From Sulfuritalea sp. (GTDB taxonomy: Bacteria > Pseudomonadota > Gammaproteobacteria > Burkholderiales > Burkholderiaceae_C), in NCBI GenBank assembly GCA_021737875.1, contig JAIPDD010000003.1, forward strand, positions 1 through 47,272: 47,272 nt of DNA. Reading direction: 5' to 3'. Below are positions 15,859-26,990 of the stretch, one piece after another (positions within the stretch are counted from its first letter, which is position 1; every line of letters begins with the position of its first letter). The notes beneath the pieces were generated by a model that was given only the letters and a program-made list of their open reading frames with translations, did not search any database and was not told the DNA's origin. The position numbers and the translations under genes were made by a program.

Positions 15859-16836
15859 TTAGAAAGCAGCCTTAATACCAATGGCCATAACATCGGCAGC
15901 ACCTTTATCTGCACCTAACTTGTTCATATTCAAGTACATAGTCGTACCTTTGACGATTGTGTAACCTACGCCTAAACCCCACTGACCAACGTTAGTACCC
16001 GTGGCTAGGTTGGAATCTGTATTGACCGCTTGGTATGCAAACCCAAAGTCCCAAGGTCCCATTACATGCGAAACACCTACGCCAGTGTAATCAGTGTATT
16101 TCGTTGTGGTCCAAGAAGTTTCATTTCTAATAGCGTTTGCTGACACCGTAGTGTTACCAAAGGTGTAGTAAATTGAAGCGCCAGTTGAAGCTTTTACTGG
16201 GTTCTCCGTCCATTTATCAGAAAGCCAACGTGGTAAATTAGACTGTCCTACGAATACTTTAAAACCATGTGCGACGTATCCCAACACATAAGCACTGCCC
16301 TGTGATTGCGCACCAGTATTTGATATTTGATTAGATTGAGAAAAGGTAAGTGCGCCTACGAAATCACCAAATTTATGTTTGTATTCAAGCTGACGCCCAT
16401 CATTGCCTACCGATGCCTCAACAACACCTGCGTCGGCTTTTGCATGACCCCAGTAACCTATGGCTTCTGCGATATTGTCTTCCATGTAAGAATCAAATTG
16501 ACCAATTGTTAGAGTACCGTACAACTTGCTAGCTATACCAATTTTCATATCATCGGCAGCAGCAGCAGCATTATCGACAACAGGATCAAAATCAGTCTCG
16601 ATTTGACCAAATACGCTCAAATCGTCACTCACCTTTTTATTTGCCTTCAATTGAATCTGGCCATCACCCTTGAATGTTGTGGTGGTGGCTCCTGCGGCAG
16701 AAACCGTATCGACGTTCTCTGCCAAAACTTCAAAATTGACTTGAAATACCGTGCCGTCAGCAGCCGTAAATTCCGCTGCTTGCGCACCAAAAACAACCAT
16801 TCCGACTGCAACTGCAGCCAATGTTTTCTTAAACAT
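15859..16836 (-). CDS. Gram-negative outer-membrane porin
   Basis: 325 residues: signal peptide (about 1-20, ending GAQA), then a beta-rich mature protein ending in phenylalanine (IGIKAAF), as expected for a BAM-inserted trimeric porin of the betaproteobacterial porin_4 type. The ATG at 16836 has AAAGGA seven bases upstream and starts the signal peptide; the open frame continues upstream but is not meaningful. Composition is more A/T-rich and Asn/Thr-rich than its neighbours, common for surface-exposed porins. It sits downstream of glmM with 155 bp between, and has a strong terminator. Ion or solute preference cannot be read from the sequence. Confidence 0.9.
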   Translation of the reverse strand: MFKKTLAAVAVGMVVFGAQAAEFTAADGTVFQVNFEVLAENVDTVSAAGATTTTFKGDGQIQLKANKKVSDDLSVFGQIETDFDPVVDNAAAAADDMKIGIASKLYGTLTIGQFDSYMEDNIAEAIGYWGHAKADAGVVEASVGNDGRQLEYKHKFGDFVGALTFSQSNQISNTGAQSQGSAYVLGYVAHGFKVFVGQSNLPRWLSDKWTENPVKASTGASIYYTFGNTTVSANAIRNETSWTTTKYTDYTGVGVSHVMGPWDFGFAYQAVNTDSNLATGTNVGQWGLGVGYTIVKGTTMYLNMNKLGADKGAADVMAIGIKAAF

Positions 16837-16945
16837 GAGTTTTCCTTTAAAAATACACATTTGCTCGGATGAACAAGTGGACCAGTACATCTGGTTGGTT
16901 TGTATTTTTTTGAAAAAACTCTGTGACACGCCCATAATCAACGCA

Positions 16946-16964
16946 TGAAGTTTTTATGACTTCA
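16946..16964. repeat. Inverted repeat between glmM and the porin
   Basis: TGAAGT-N7-ACTTCA, 27 bp after the glmM stop and 109 bp before the porin start. No T-run follows on the minus strand, so it is a better operator candidate than terminator. The remainder of the 155-bp gap shows no promoter that I can call. Confidence 0.4.
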
Positions 16965-16991
16965 CTGAAATACAACACGGTCACATTAATT

Positions 16992-18323
16992 TCACATAGT
17001 TAGGGTGTTTGCAATTCGTTGCGCGCAACTTTTCGTTTGGACCGGGTCTTTGGCCTCGACCATTACGCGCACCAAAGGCTCGGTGCCACTGGCACGAATC
17101 AGCACACGACCAGCGTCACCCAATTCATTTTCAACATCCCTGATGGCTTTTTGAAGCGCCGTGTTCGACTGCCAGTCGGCTCCGGGTTTAATTCTTACGT
17201 TGATCAAGGTTTGCGGAAACAGTGCAACCGCGCTTAGCAACTGCGCCATGCGTTTGCCGGAACGAACACAAGCTTGGAGCACTTGCAAGGCTGAGATGAG
17301 TCCATCACCGGTGGTGTGTTGATCTAAGGCCAACAAATGGCCAGAGCCTTCGCCGCCTAAGATCCATTTTTTTGACTCCATCAATTCAAGTACGTAGCGG
17401 TCTCCCACTTTGGCTCTCACCAATTCGACGCCCCTGGCCTTCAGCGCCAATTCAACCGCCATATTGGTCATCAAGGTTCCAACCACGCCAGGTAGCGCGT
17501 CGCCCCTGCTGAGTCGATCATCGGCCATCAAATACAGCAACTCATCACCGTTGTACAAGCGGCCCTGGGCATCGACCATTTGCAAGCGGTCTGCATCGCC
17601 ATCGAGCGCAATTCCATAATCCGCATGGTGATCTCGAACTGCCTGCACCAAAGCCTCTGGGTGGGTCGCCCCCACATCTTTGTTAATGTTCAAGCCATCG
17701 GGTGCGCAACCCATGGCGATCACCTCGGCCCCTAGTTCGTGAAAAACCTTGGGGGCAATGTGGTACGCCGCGCCGTGGGCGGCATCGACAACAATTTTGA
17801 GGCCCTTGAGTGTTAAGTCATTGGCAAAGGTACTTTTGCAAAACTCAATATAGCGACCAGCAGCATCGTCGAGTCGGCGTGTTTTTCCTAAATTCGCAGA
17901 CTGCGACCACACGGGCGGCTCTTCAAGCGCCGCCTCCACCGCCAGCTCCCACGCATCGGACAGCTTGGTGCCTTTGGCGCTGAAAAATTTAATGCCGTTA
18001 TCAGCAAAGGGGTTGTGGCTCGCACTGATGACCACCCCCAATGAGGCCCGCTGCGCCCGGGTCAGGTAGGCCACGCCCGGCGTGGGCAAGGGCCCAAGCA
18101 ACACCACATCCACACCGGCAGAGTTAAAGCCACTCTCTAACGCGCTCTCTAACATGTAACCTGAAATGCGTGTGTCTTTGCCAATCAACACGGTGGGCCG
18201 TGACTCCTCTTTTTTCAGAACACGCCCAACAGCATGGGCCAAGCGCAAAATGAAATCCGGCGTGATGGGTGACTGCCCTACCGTACCGCGAATTCCATCG
18301 GTCCCAAAATACTGTCGCGTCAT
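16992..18323 (-). CDS. glmM: Phosphoglucosamine mutase GlmM
   Basis: 443 residues, normal length. The active-site phosphoserine loop is ISASHNP, metal-binding DGDADR, sugar-binding GGEGSGH and phosphate-binding [11 protein letters not shown]. It converts glucosamine-6-phosphate to glucosamine-1-phosphate for UDP-GlcNAc, feeding peptidoglycan and the lipid A genes further along this window. The ATG overlaps the folP stop (ATGA), with AGGAG about 8 bases upstream. Confidence 0.97.
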   Translation of the reverse strand: MTRQYFGTDGIRGTVGQSPITPDFILRLAHAVGRVLKKEESRPTVLIGKDTRISGYMLESALESGFNSAGVDVVLLGPLPTPGVAYLTRAQRASLGVVISASHNPFADNGIKFFSAKGTKLSDAWELAVEAALEEPPVWSQSANLGKTRRLDDAAGRYIEFCKSTFANDLTLKGLKIVVDAAHGAAYHIAPKVFHELGAEVIAMGCAPDGLNINKDVGATHPEALVQAVRDHHADYGIALDGDADRLQMVDAQGRLYNGDELLYLMADDRLSRGDALPGVVGTLMTNMAVELALKARGVELVRAKVGDRYVLELMESKKWILGGEGSGHLLALDQHTTGDGLISALQVLQACVRSGKRMAQLLSAVALFPQTLINVRIKPGADWQSNTALQKAIRDVENELGDAGRVLIRASGTEPLVRVMVEAKDPVQTKSCAQRIANTLTM

Positions 18324-19204
18324 TGTCTTTTCTCCTGATTTTTGTTTTCTTTGGATTCAGCGTTCTGCATCGCTTCTAGAACTTTCAGTCCTTGGACGGT
18401 TGCTTTCACGTCATGCACCCGAACGATATGCGCCCCCCGTTCAACCGCCAAAACGGCAGCGGCCACACTTGCGGCCATGCGGTCATCGGCTGGGGCACCG
18501 GTCACAGCACCCAAGGATGATTTGCGTGACCAACCTGCAACCACTGGGTAGTCTAGAGCCAAGAGCATTTTTTGATGGGCTAAAAGCGCAAAGTTTTGCT
18601 CTACTGTTTTACCAAAACCAATGCCGGGATCGATACAGATGCGCTGGCGCGAAATTCCTTTGCGCTCCAAAGCTTGGAGACGCTCGGCTAAAAACCCAGT
18701 GACCTGCGCCACCACATCCCCTTGCATCGGCGTCGTTTGCATGGTTTGGGGGTCACGATGCATATGCATCAAACACAAGCCACAGGAATCGAAATCAGAG
18801 ACCACGTCTAAGGCGCTTTTCAGACCTTGCGGGTCACTCCAGCGCAAAGCCCAAATGTCATTGATGATGTCTGCGCCTAAGTCGAGAACAGCTTGCATCA
18901 CCGAGGGCTTGTAGGTGTCAACAGATACTGGAACACCCAAAGTAACGGCGTGGCGAACCACCGGAATGACACGGGCTAACTCCTCTTTTAGCGACAAGGC
19001 CAAGGCGCCAGGGCGCGACGACTCTCCGCCAATGTCCAAAATATCAGCGCCTTCACGCAGCAGTTGCTCACAATGCGTGAGCGCGGATTGGATTTCGAAG
19101 TGTTCGCCGCCATCGGAAAAAGAGTCGGGCGTGACGTTGACAACGCCCATCACTTTGGGACGGCTGAGATCTATCTCAAAACGACTGGTTTGCCAGACAA
19201 ACAT
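18320..19204 (-). CDS. folP: Dihydropteroate synthase FolP
   Basis: 294 residues. The pterin-binding signature [16 protein letters not shown] is at about 18-33; [23 protein letters not shown] and GWSRKSSLG follow in family order. It condenses dihydropterin pyrophosphate with p-aminobenzoate in folate synthesis (the sulfonamide target). It lies in the conserved ftsH-folP-glmM order, but a strong terminator separates it from ftsH, so transcription of folP-glmM needs read-through or a promoter inside the 69-bp gap. Confidence 0.96.
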   Translation of the reverse strand: MFVWQTSRFEIDLSRPKVMGVVNVTPDSFSDGGEHFEIQSALTHCEQLLREGADILDIGGESSRPGALALSLKEELARVIPVVRHAVTLGVPVSVDTYKPSVMQAVLDLGADIINDIWALRWSDPQGLKSALDVVSDFDSCGLCLMHMHRDPQTMQTTPMQGDVVAQVTGFLAERLQALERKGISRQRICIDPGIGFGKTVEQNFALLAHQKMLLALDYPVVAGWSRKSSLGAVTGAPADDRMAASVAAAVLAVERGAHIVRVHDVKATVQGLKVLEAMQNAESKENKNQEKRQ

Positions 19205-19219
19205 ATCGATTAATCCGCG

Positions 19220-19253
19220 AAAAAAAGGAACAAGGGGGCAAAGTGCCCCCTTG
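19220..19253 (-). terminator. Rho-independent terminator of ftsH
   Basis: A perfect 10-bp stem CAAGGGGGCA/TGCCCCCTTG with a 3-base loop (19231-19253) is followed on the minus strand by TTCC and then seven T. It is located 20 bp after the ftsH stop and 26 bp before folP starts. Confidence 0.9.
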
Positions 19254-19273
19254 AGTCATTCGTCAATCGAATC

Positions 19274-21193
19274 TTATGCCGCAGAAGGCGCCGTATCCGG
19301 ACTCGTTGTTGCAGTGGGCCCACTGCCACCGCCGGCATCTGCAGGAGGGATCCGAGGCGTCCAATCTTTGGGCTCGCGCGGATCACGGCCAGCCATGATG
19401 TCGTCGAGTTGGTCGCTGTCAATGGTCTCCCACTCCAGCAAGGCCTTGGCCATGGCGTGGATTTTTTCTTGGTTGTCTTCTATGAGCTTACGGGCTTGTG
19501 CGTACTGCTGGTCAATGATGCGGCGAACCTCCGAGTCCACCTTTTGCATCGTTTGTTCGCTCATATTGGTCGTCTTGGTCACGGATCGACCCAAAAAGAC
19601 TTCACCCTCGTTTTCTGCATAAACCATAGGGCCCAGGGCATCGGTCATACCGTAACGGGTCACCATGTCACGGGCAATCGACGTTGCGCGTTCAAAATCA
19701 TTGCTCGCACCCGTGGTCATTTGGTGCATAAAGACTTCTTCGGCAATTCGGCCACCAAACAGCATGCTGATTTGGTTCAACATGTATTCGCTATCGTAGG
19801 AGTAGCGGTCCTGGGCCGGCAGGCTCATCGTGACGCCCAAAGCCCGGCCCCGCGGGATGATGGTGACCTTGTGCACTGGATCGCACTTAGGCAACATTTT
19901 CCCGATCAAGGCGTGGCCAGACTCGTGGTAGGCCGTGTTTTTGCGTTCTGCTTCTGGCATGACCATGCTCTTGCGCTCTGGCCCCATCAGAATTTTGTCT
20001 TTTGCTTTTTCAAAGTCTTGCATCTCCACCAAACGCGCGTTGCGTCTGGCAGCCATCAAGGCAGCTTCGTTGCAAAGATTGGCCAAATCCGCGCCAGACA
20101 TCCCAGGCGTGCCGCGGGCGATCACACCAGGATTAACGTCTTGGGCGACTGGAACCTTACGCATGTGAACGTTCAAGATTTGTTCACGGCCTCGAATATC
20201 GGGCAGCGTGACATACACCTGGCGGTCAAAACGGCCAGGGCGCAACAACGCGGAATCCAAAATATCGGGGCGGTTGGTCGCAGCAACCACAATCACGCCC
20301 ACATTGGTTTCAAAGCCGTCCATCTCGACCAGCATTTGGTTGAGCGTTTGCTCACGCTCATCGTTACCACCGCCCAGCCCCGCGCCGCGTTGGCGACCGA
20401 CTGCGTCGATCTCATCAATAAAAATAATGCAGGGTGCGTTTTTCTTGGCATTGTCAAACATATCGCGAACCCGAGAAGCGCCAACACCCACAAACATCTC
20501 TACAAAATCAGAACCTGAAATACTGAAAAAAGGAACCTTGGCTTCACCAGCGATAGACTTTGCCAGCAAGGTTTTTCCCGTACCAGGAGGGCCAACCAAG
20601 AGCAAACCGCGGGGAATCCGCCCGCCGAGTTTTTGAAATTTGGATGGGTCTTTGAGAAAGTCAACGACCTCTTTAACTTCTTCTTTGGCTTCGTCGCAGC
20701 CTGCTACATCGGCAAAGGTGACGGTGTTGGTGGCTTCGTCAAGCAAGCGCGCTTTGCTTTTTCCAAAACTGAATGCGCCCCCTTTGCCACCGCCTTGCAT
20801 TTGGCGCATGAAGTAAACCCAAACGCCAATGAGCAAGAGCATAGGACCCCAGCTGACCAACAAAGTCACGAGCAAACAGCCTTCTTGGCGGGGCTTCACA
20901 TCAAATTTGACGCCGTTAGCAATCAAATCGCCCACCAAGCCGCGGTCTAAGTAAGTGGCCGTGGTTTTGACTTTGCGGTCATCCGTTGTGACCGCCAAAA
21001 TTTCGGTGCCGCCTTGGCCTTCTTGGATGACGGCGCATTTGATATTTTTATTGCGCACTTCTTCCAAGAAATCGGAATAGCCAAGCAAACTCGCGTTCGC
21101 GCCGCTGTGCGTATCAAATTGTTTGAAGACGGTAAACAGCACCAAGCCGATGACCAACCAAACTGCAATTTTCGAAAACCACTGATTATTCAA
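19274..21193 (-). CDS. ftsH: ATP-dependent membrane zinc protease FtsH
   Basis: 639 residues. Two N-terminal membrane segments (about 5-24 and 105-122) flank a periplasmic domain. AAA+ motifs are [21 protein letters not shown] and the arginine-finger region RPGRFDRQV; the zinc site is HESGH. It degrades sigma32, LpxC and misassembled membrane proteins in E. coli. Start taken as TTG at 21193 because GGGAG lies six bases upstream and [13 protein letters not shown] is the usual FtsH start; an ATG at 21259 would add 22 atypical residues. A sigma32-like promoter precedes it. rlmE is upstream in the same direction, as in the classical rlmE-ftsH pair. Confidence 0.96.
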   Translation of the reverse strand: MNNQWFSKIAVWLVIGLVLFTVFKQFDTHSGANASLLGYSDFLEEVRNKNIKCAVIQEGQGGTEILAVTTDDRKVKTTATYLDRGLVGDLIANGVKFDVKPRQEGCLLVTLLVSWGPMLLLIGVWVYFMRQMQGGGKGGAFSFGKSKARLLDEATNTVTFADVAGCDEAKEEVKEVVDFLKDPSKFQKLGGRIPRGLLLVGPPGTGKTLLAKSIAGEAKVPFFSISGSDFVEMFVGVGASRVRDMFDNAKKNAPCIIFIDEIDAVGRQRGAGLGGGNDEREQTLNQMLVEMDGFETNVGVIVVAATNRPDILDSALLRPGRFDRQVYVTLPDIRGREQILNVHMRKVPVAQDVNPGVIARGTPGMSGADLANLCNEAALMAARRNARLVEMQDFEKAKDKILMGPERKSMVMPEAERKNTAYHESGHALIGKMLPKCDPVHKVTIIPRGRALGVTMSLPAQDRYSYDSEYMLNQISMLFGGRIAEEVFMHQMTTGASNDFERATSIARDMVTRYGMTDALGPMVYAENEGEVFLGRSVTKTTNMSEQTMQKVDSEVRRIIDQQYAQARKLIEDNQEKIHAMAKALLEWETIDSDQLDDIMAGRDPREPKDWTPRIPPADAGGGSGPTATTSPDTAPSAA

Positions 21194-21231
21194 GCGAAGC
21201 TCCCAATAGGACGCAATAAGACAACCCTTGC

Positions 21232-21260
21232 TACGTGGGTGCCATTTTATGCGTTTCAAG
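21232..21260 (-). promoter_or_regulatory. Sigma32-like heat-shock promoter of ftsH
   Basis: Minus strand: CCTTGAA (-35, CTTGAA at 21255-21260), 14-bp spacer, then ACCCACGTA (21232-21240), close to the sigma32 -10 CCCCATnTA (6 of 8 informative positions). A TAAAAT at 21244-21249 could serve sigma70. Sigma32 control of ftsH is established in E. coli; here it is inferred from the match. Confidence 0.5.
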
Positions 21261-21308
21261 GTGTGGTAAATCCTCTTTGTAAGGTTTCAGCCACAAAATA
21301 GCAAGGGC

Positions 21309-22010
21309 TTATTTCAGGCCCAATCCCACCAAAAACGTCTCTGACGACCGGTCCCGTGAGGCTTTGGGCTTATAGGGTTTAACCGTATAGAAGGCATCTT
21401 TGAAACGCTGAACCACTGCGTTATAGCTGCCGCCATGGAACACTTTAGCCACCAGTGCCCCCTGGGGCTTCATGTGGTTTTGGGAAAACTCGATCGCCAA
21501 TTCAACCAAATGTTCTATTCGAGCGGCATCGGCAGAGGAAATACCCGACAAGTTAGGCGCCATATCAGACACCACAATGTCGGCTTGGCGGCCTTGCATA
21601 GCGCGCTCTAACTGGCTCAGTACGTCAGCCTCACGAAAATCGCCTTGGATAAATTGCACCCCTTCAATCGGCTCCATTGCGAGCAGATCTAAAGCGATGA
21701 TGGTTCCATCCAGATAGCCCGCCGCCGCCCCTTGGGGTGACATCCGACGGCGCACATATTGGCTCCATGCACCGGGGGTGGATCCCAAGTCAACGACCAA
21801 CTGGCCGGGCTTAATCAAACCCAATGCTTCGTCAATTTCTTTGAGCTTGTAAGCCGCACGCGCTCGGTATCCTTCCCTCGAAGCGAGTTTGACGTAGGGG
21901 TCATTGATATGGTCATGCAACCAGGCTTTGTTGAGCTTTTTCCCTTTGATGGAAGGCTTGGGCTGGAGGCTTGAATCGACCCGGCTGGATTCAGATGGAG
22001 ATTTCTTCAT
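21309..22010 (-). CDS. rlmE: 23S rRNA 2'-O-methyltransferase RlmE (FtsJ/RrmJ)
   Basis: 233 residues from the ATG at 22010. The SAM-binding motif is [13 protein letters not shown]; the K-D-K-E catalytic set is represented by [17 protein letters not shown] and SSETFLV. RlmE methylates U2552 of 23S rRNA and is heat-shock induced in E. coli. A basic, Ser/Lys-rich N-terminal extension precedes the domain. The start at 22010 was chosen over an ATG at 22037, which would overlap the divergent yhbY. Only 18 bp separate the two divergent starts. Confidence 0.94.
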   Translation of the reverse strand: MKKSPSESSRVDSSLQPKPSIKGKKLNKAWLHDHINDPYVKLASREGYRARAAYKLKEIDEALGLIKPGQLVVDLGSTPGAWSQYVRRRMSPQGAAAGYLDGTIIALDLLAMEPIEGVQFIQGDFREADVLSQLERAMQGRQADIVVSDMAPNLSGISSADAARIEHLVELAIEFSQNHMKPQGALVAKVFHGGSYNAVVQRFKDAFYTVKPYKPKASRDRSSETFLVGLGLK

Positions 22011-22028
22011 TGCACCGATAATAGCGGT

Positions 22029-22505
22029 ATGCCTCAAATATTACTGACTCCTGCACAACGCAAAGAACACCGCGCCCAAGCCCACCACCTCGATCCTGTA
22101 GTGATGGTCGGTGGTGATGGCCTCACTCCCAGTGTCAAAAAAGAAATCGATGCCAGCCTCAACGCCCACGGTTTGATCAAAGTCCGTATTTTTTCGGACG
22201 ACAGAGAGGCGCGTGAAACCATGTTTCAAACTTTGGCGGAGGAACTCAACGCCGCGCCCATTCAACACATCGGCAAATTGCTGGTACTTTGGCGTCCCAT
22301 GCCAGAGAAGGAAAAGTCAGTCGATGAAGATCGTATGGCAGGGCCGCGCGACTTTAAAGTGCTGAAATACAGCAAACGTGCGGGGCAAAGACCGGAAGTG
22401 AAGACTTTGCGGGTTCTAGGAAACCAACGCCTCACTGCGGGCGGCAATGTCAAACGCGCCAAACCCAAACCCAAAATCAGCCTCAAAAAACGCAGCCAGA
22501 CTTGA
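22029..22505 (+). CDS. yhbY: YhbY-family RNA-binding protein (CRM domain)
   Basis: 158 residues. The CRM (CRS1-YhbY) domain spans about 1-95, with [18 protein letters not shown] and a C-terminal [11 protein letters not shown]. YhbY binds pre-50S ribosomal particles. A 55-residue basic tail rich in Lys/Arg/Pro (ending KKRSQT) is longer than the E. coli protein (97 residues) and looks like an extra RNA-binding arm. It is divergent from rlmE over 18 bp and convergent with greA over 16 bp. Confidence 0.9.
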   Translation: MPQILLTPAQRKEHRAQAHHLDPVVMVGGDGLTPSVKKEIDASLNAHGLIKVRIFSDDREARETMFQTLAEELNAAPIQHIGKLLVLWRPMPEKEKSVDEDRMAGPRDFKVLKYSKRAGQRPEVKTLRVLGNQRLTAGGNVKRAKPKPKISLKKRSQT

Positions 22506-22521
22506 CTGCTTTCTCGCGTGC

Positions 22522-22998
22522 TTAGATGTAGCGAACTGCTACGACTTCATAGGCCTTATCGCCGCCCGGTGCCATCACCACAGCGGTATCACCTTCTTCT
22601 TTGCCGATCAATGCGCGGGCAATGGGTGAACTGATGTTGATGAGTCCAAGCTTGAGATCGGCCTCGTCTTCCCCCACGATTTGGTAGGTCACACGCTCGC
22701 CCGTTTCCTCTTCTTCGAGGTCAACGGTGGCACCAAAAACCACCCTCCCACCTGCATCCAAGGCGCTGGGGTCAATGATTTGCGCAGCGGATAATTTGCC
22801 TTCCACTTCTTGAATACGGCCTTCAATAAAACCTTGGCGGTCTTTGGCGGCTTCGTACTCTGCATTTTCGCTCAGGTCGCCCTGGGCACGGGCTTCAGAA
22901 ATCGCGTTAATCACCCAGGGGCGCTCCACCGTTTTGAGTTTGTGCAACTCGGCCTTGAGAATCTCAGCGCCGCGCTTGGTAATAGGAATGGTTGCCAT
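22522..22998 (-). CDS. greA: Transcription elongation factor GreA
   Basis: 158 residues, normal GreA size. The N-terminal coiled-coil contains the acidic tip [14 protein letters not shown]; the C-terminal FKBP-like domain contains [12 protein letters not shown]. GreA enters the RNA polymerase secondary channel and stimulates cleavage of backtracked RNA. The ATG at 22998 gives the standard [10 protein letters not shown] start. It has no obvious Shine-Dalgarno and lies 16 bp after the carB stop, so it is probably co-transcribed with carAB. Confidence 0.96.
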   Translation of the reverse strand: MATIPITKRGAEILKAELHKLKTVERPWVINAISEARAQGDLSENAEYEAAKDRQGFIEGRIQEVEGKLSAAQIIDPSALDAGGRVVFGATVDLEEEETGERVTYQIVGEDEADLKLGLINISSPIARALIGKEEGDTAVVMAPGGDKAYEVVAVRYI

Positions 22999-23014
22999 AA
23001 GAAAATAAAAAAGA

Positions 23015-26000
23015 TTATGCCAACAGTTGGGCGTGCATTTCTTGAACCGAAATAACACCCAGGTTATCAAGGTATTTCATACCTTCAACGGCCGCTTCTG
23101 CCCCCGCGATGGTGGTGTACGTTGTCACCCGCGCTAATAGCGCGGAGGTGCGAATATGGCGAGAATCCACAATCGCATTGCGGCGCTCCTCTACGGTATT
23201 GATCACCAGGGCCACTTCATCATTTTTGATCATGTCGACAATATGCGGTCGGCCCTCAGCCACTTTATTCACGACACGGCAGGTGAGTCCGTGGGCGGTT
23301 ATCGCAGCCGCGGTTCCTTTTGTCGCTATCAGCTCAAAGCCCATCGCCAACAAGTGACGCGCCACTTCAACCACGCGCAGTTTGTCGCTTTGCTTAACGG
23401 AAATAAATACCCGCCCAGAGCGTGGTAACTTGGTTCCTGCACCCAACTGGGATTTGACAAAGGCTTCACCGAATGTTTTCCCAACACCCATCACCTCACC
23501 GGTGGATTTCATCTCAGGCCCCAAAATGGTGTCTACCCCGGGGAACTTCACAAACGGAAATACGGCCTCCTTCACACTGAAGTAAGGCGGGGTAATTTCT
23601 TTGCCAATTCCCTGCGACGCCAGCGTTTGACCCACCATACAACGCGCTGCGACCTTGGCCAGCTGCACGCCGGTGGCCTTGCTCACAAATGGAACCGTAC
23701 GCGAAGCACGGGGATTGACTTCAAGCACAAAAATAACGTCTTGGCCATCGATATGCTGAATCGCAAACTGCACATTCATCAGACCAACCACGTTCAAGGC
23801 TTTTGCCATGGCCGCGGTTTGGCGTTTGATCGCAGCCACAGTGGGGGCGCTTAAGCTGTAGGGCGGCAATGAGCACGCGGAGTCCCCGCTGTGCACACCT
23901 GCTTGCTCAATGTGCTCCATGACGCCGCCAATCCAGGTCTGACCGGCGCTATCGCGAATACAGTCCACATCGCACTCAATGGCATCGTTTAAAAACCGGT
24001 CTAGCAACACCGGGGAGTCATGGCTGACTTTGACGGCTTCGCGCATATAGCGCTCTAAATCACGCTGCTCGTGCACGATTTCCATCGCGCGGCCACCGAG
24101 TACATAGCTGGGCCGAACCACCAAGGGATAACCCAAGGCTGCCGCTTTATCCAAGGCTTCAGGCTCGGTACGCGCTGTCGCGTTGGGCGGTTGACGCAAC
24201 TCCAACGCATGCAACAATTTCTGAAAACGCTCGCGGTCTTCGGCGGCGTCGATCATGTCCGGGCTGGTTCCAATAATCGGAACACCATTGGCTTCCAAAT
24301 CTAGCGCCAGCTTCAATGGCGTTTGGCCACCGTACTGAACGATCACGCCGATGGGCTTTTCCTTGGCAACAATCTCCAAGACATCTTCTAAAGTCAAAGG
24401 CTCAAAGTACAAGCGGTCGCTGGTATCGTAGTCCGTCGAAACCGTCTCGGGGTTGCAATTGACCATGATGGTTTCATAGCCATCTTCTCGCATCGCCAAT
24501 GCCGCGTGTACACAGCAGTAATCAAATTCAATCCCTTGGCCAATGCGATTGGGTCCGCCACCCAGTACCATGATTTTTTTCTTATCGGTGGGCGCAGCCT
24601 CGCACTCCGCACCTTCGGCTTCGTAGGTGGAATACATGTAGGCAGTGTTGGTACTGAATTCTGCTGCACAGGTATCGACCCGTTTGTAGACCGGGCGAAC
24701 CCCCAAGGCGTGGCGTTTATTGCGAACCGCGGTATCAGATGTTTTGAACTGTTTCGCAAGGCGGCGATCAGAAAAGCCTTTTTGTTTGAGGGAACGCAAC
24801 GTGGCCGCATCGATCGCATCAAGCGCTGAGCCGTTTGGCGGCGTTGGCAACTGCTCAATCTCGAGTTCAATTTTGACGATTTGTTCAATTTGAACCAAAA
24901 ACCAAGGGTCGATTTTGGTGAGCGCAAAGACCTCGTCCACACTCATGCCTTGTGCAAACGCGTCGCCCACATACCAGATGCGCTCAGGGCCCGGCTCACC
25001 CAATTCTTTTTCTAAAACTTCACGGTCTTGGGTTTTTTCATTCATTCCGTCCACGCCAACCTCTAGGCCCCGCAAGGCCTTCTGGAAAGACTCTTGGAAT
25101 GTCCGTCCCATCGCCATGACTTCGCCGACCGACTTCATCTGGGTCGTCAAGCGGCTGTCTGCGGTCGGAAACTTTTCGAAAGCAAACCGCGGTATTTTGG
25201 TCACCACATAATCGATGCTGGGCTCAAAACTGGCCGGTGTTGCGCCCCCGGTAATGTCGTTGCGCAACTCATCCAAGGTAAAGCCCACCGCCAATTTGGC
25301 AGCGACTTTGGCAATGGGAAAACCTGTTGCTTTGGACGCCAATGCCGAGGAGCGCGATACGCGCGGGTTCATTTCAATCACGACCATGCGACCGTCTTCT
25401 GGGTTGATAGAGAACTGCACGTTGGAGCCGCCGGTATCGACCCCAATTTCACGTAACACCGCCAGAGAAGCGTTGCGCAAAATTTGGTATTCCTTGTCCG
25501 TCAGCGTTTGGGCGGGGGCGACCGTGATCGAGTCGCCGGTATGAACGCCCATGGGATCCAGGTTTTCGATGGAGCACACAATGATGCAGTTATCCGCTTT
25601 GTCGCGGACGACTTCCATTTCATACTCTTTCCAACCCAATAGCGATTCTTCAATCAGCAGCTCATTGGTCGGGGAAGCCTCGAGTCCGCGCTTACAAATC
25701 GTCTCAAACTCTTCGGAGTTATAGGCAATACCGCCACCCGTTCCACCCAAGGTAAAGCTGGGGCGAATGACGGTTGGAAAGCCCAAAGTTTTTTGGACAG
25801 TCCATGCCTCTTCCATGCTGTGCGCAATTCCAGAGCGGGCAGAACCCAGGCCGATTTTGGTCATGGCGTCTTTGAACTTGAGGCGGTCTTCGGCTTTGTC
25901 AATCGCCTCAGGGGTCGCGCCAATCAACTCGACTTTGTATTTTTCGAGAACGCCGTTGTGCCAAAGATCGAGCGCGCAGTTCAGCGCCGTTTGGCCCCCC

Positions 26001-26269
26001 ATGGTCGGAAGGATGGCGTCTGGTTTTTCTTTGACAATGATTTTTTCAACGGTTTGCCACGTGATGGGTTCAATGTAGGTGACGTCTGCCGTGGCCGGGT
26101 CGGTCATGATGGTGGCAGGGTTGCTGTTGATCAAAATAACCTTGTAGCCTTCTTCGCGCAAGGCTTTGCAGGCTTGCACGCCGGAGTAATCAAACTCGCA
26201 GGCTTGTCCAATAATGATGGGCCCTGCGCCAATGATCAGGATGCTTTTAATGTCGGTACGTTTTGGCAT
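23015..26269 (-). CDS. carB: Carbamoyl-phosphate synthase large subunit CarB
   Basis: 1084 residues with the duplicated ATP-grasp architecture: first half from [21 protein letters not shown], second half from [21 protein letters not shown], and a C-terminal MGS-like allosteric domain (about 950-1084). It makes carbamoyl phosphate from bicarbonate, ammonia from CarA and two ATP, for arginine and pyrimidine synthesis. AGAG lies just upstream of the ATG. Third gene of the carA-(LysE family)-carB unit, with greA following. Confidence 0.97.
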   Translation of the reverse strand: MPKRTDIKSILIIGAGPIIIGQACEFDYSGVQACKALREEGYKVILINSNPATIMTDPATADVTYIEPITWQTVEKIIVKEKPDAILPTMGGQTALNCALDLWHNGVLEKYKVELIGATPEAIDKAEDRLKFKDAMTKIGLGSARSGIAHSMEEAWTVQKTLGFPTVIRPSFTLGGTGGGIAYNSEEFETICKRGLEASPTNELLIEESLLGWKEYEMEVVRDKADNCIIVCSIENLDPMGVHTGDSITVAPAQTLTDKEYQILRNASLAVLREIGVDTGGSNVQFSINPEDGRMVVIEMNPRVSRSSALASKATGFPIAKVAAKLAVGFTLDELRNDITGGATPASFEPSIDYVVTKIPRFAFEKFPTADSRLTTQMKSVGEVMAMGRTFQESFQKALRGLEVGVDGMNEKTQDREVLEKELGEPGPERIWYVGDAFAQGMSVDEVFALTKIDPWFLVQIEQIVKIELEIEQLPTPPNGSALDAIDAATLRSLKQKGFSDRRLAKQFKTSDTAVRNKRHALGVRPVYKRVDTCAAEFSTNTAYMYSTYEAEGAECEAAPTDKKKIMVLGGGPNRIGQGIEFDYCCVHAALAMREDGYETIMVNCNPETVSTDYDTSDRLYFEPLTLEDVLEIVAKEKPIGVIVQYGGQTPLKLALDLEANGVPIIGTSPDMIDAAEDRERFQKLLHALELRQPPNATARTEPEALDKAAALGYPLVVRPSYVLGGRAMEIVHEQRDLERYMREAVKVSHDSPVLLDRFLNDAIECDVDCIRDSAGQTWIGGVMEHIEQAGVHSGDSACSLPPYSLSAPTVAAIKRQTAAMAKALNVVGLMNVQFAIQHIDGQDVIFVLEVNPRASRTVPFVSKATGVQLAKVAARCMVGQTLASQGIGKEITPPYFSVKEAVFPFVKFPGVDTILGPEMKSTGEVMGVGKTFGEAFVKSQLGAGTKLPRSGRVFISVKQSDKLRVVEVARHLLAMGFELIATKGTAAAITAHGLTCRVVNKVAEGRPHIVDMIKNDEVALVINTVEERRNAIVDSRHIRTSALLARVTTYTTIAGAEAAVEGMKYLDNLGVISVQEMHAQLLA

Positions 26270-26333
26270 TTTCTCTGCGACTCTCTACTTTTCTTTTCGT
26301 CAGCACACCGTGCGCTGCAGATATTATTTAAAA

Positions 26334-26990
26334 CTAGGCCAAGCTGGCATTGGCCAACTTCAAACCAAACCACACAAACAGCCCACCTACCGCACTCGAA
26401 AGAATGGCAGATAAATTTTTTCGTGAGCGAAAGCCCTGCGCTAATGTGGCGCCCATGAAAATCAAAACCGATAAATACAGTGCGCTGAAAGTCATCACAA
26501 TCGCGCTCAAAATCAAAAATGGAATGGCAGGGCTGGGATAACTCGGATCAATAAACTGAACAAAAAACGACAGCAAAAATAAAATCGCTTTGGGGTTCAA
26601 GACACTGATCAGCAATGCCCGCTTAAAAGGATGGCGAAGGTGCGCAGGGACGATGGAGGCCATTTCCTCGGGAACATCGGTCAACCGCCATTTTTGTATT
26701 GCGACCCAAACCAAGTTCAGGCCCACCCAGGTTAAATAGGCCGCACCTGCGTATTTCACAAAAATAAATAGAGCGGGATAGGTGTGCAGTAAACCTGCAG
26801 CACCCAAGGCGGTCAAGGCCAACAAGACCACGTCGCCTAAAAACACGCCGAATGCCCCTTGGTAACCTGCTTTCACACCACGCGCGGTTGCGACCGACAA
26901 AATGAACAAGGAGTTGGGGCCCGGCAACAAAATAATGCCGAAAGCGCCAATCACATAGGTCCAAATATCGGTAACGCCGTAAAAACTCAT
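26334..26990 (-). CDS. LysE/RhtB-family amino-acid exporter, LeuE-like
   Basis: 218 residues, about six membrane segments. The LysE/RhtB hallmark [14 protein letters not shown] is at 18-31. It begins [15 protein letters not shown], resembling leucine exporter LeuE. The family exports amino acids by secondary transport; the substrate is not certain. It sits between carA and carB, its ATG overlapping the carA stop by 4 bp, so its expression is tied to carbamoyl phosphate synthesis. An arginine- or citrulline-related substrate is conceivable, but the sequence resemblance points to branched-chain amino acids. Confidence 0.88.
   Translation of the reverse strand: MSFYGVTDIWTYVIGAFGIILLPGPNSLFILSVATARGVKAGYQGAFGVFLGDVVLLALTALGAAGLLHTYPALFIFVKYAGAAYLTWVGLNLVWVAIQKWRLTDVPEEMASIVPAHLRHPFKRALLISVLNPKAILFLLSFFVQFIDPSYPSPAIPFLILSAIVMTFSALYLSVLIFMGATLAQGFRSRKNLSAILSSAVGGLFVWFGLKLANASLA

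Noticed and set aside
16925-16964. Pho box for the porin
   Set aside because: Two half-sites are spaced 11 bp apart, but no -10 lies 10-11 bp downstream, unlike the four accepted sites. Kept only as an inverted repeat.
19409-20518. Long open frame antisense to ftsH
   Set aside because: It mirrors the ftsH codons, and its translation has no recognisable domain and many His/Gln/Arg runs typical of antisense frames. FtsH itself is unmistakable.
22615-26458. Several open frames antisense to greA, carB and the LysE-type gene
   Set aside because: All lie wholly within or across well-identified genes, lack ribosome-binding sites and show shadow-frame composition.
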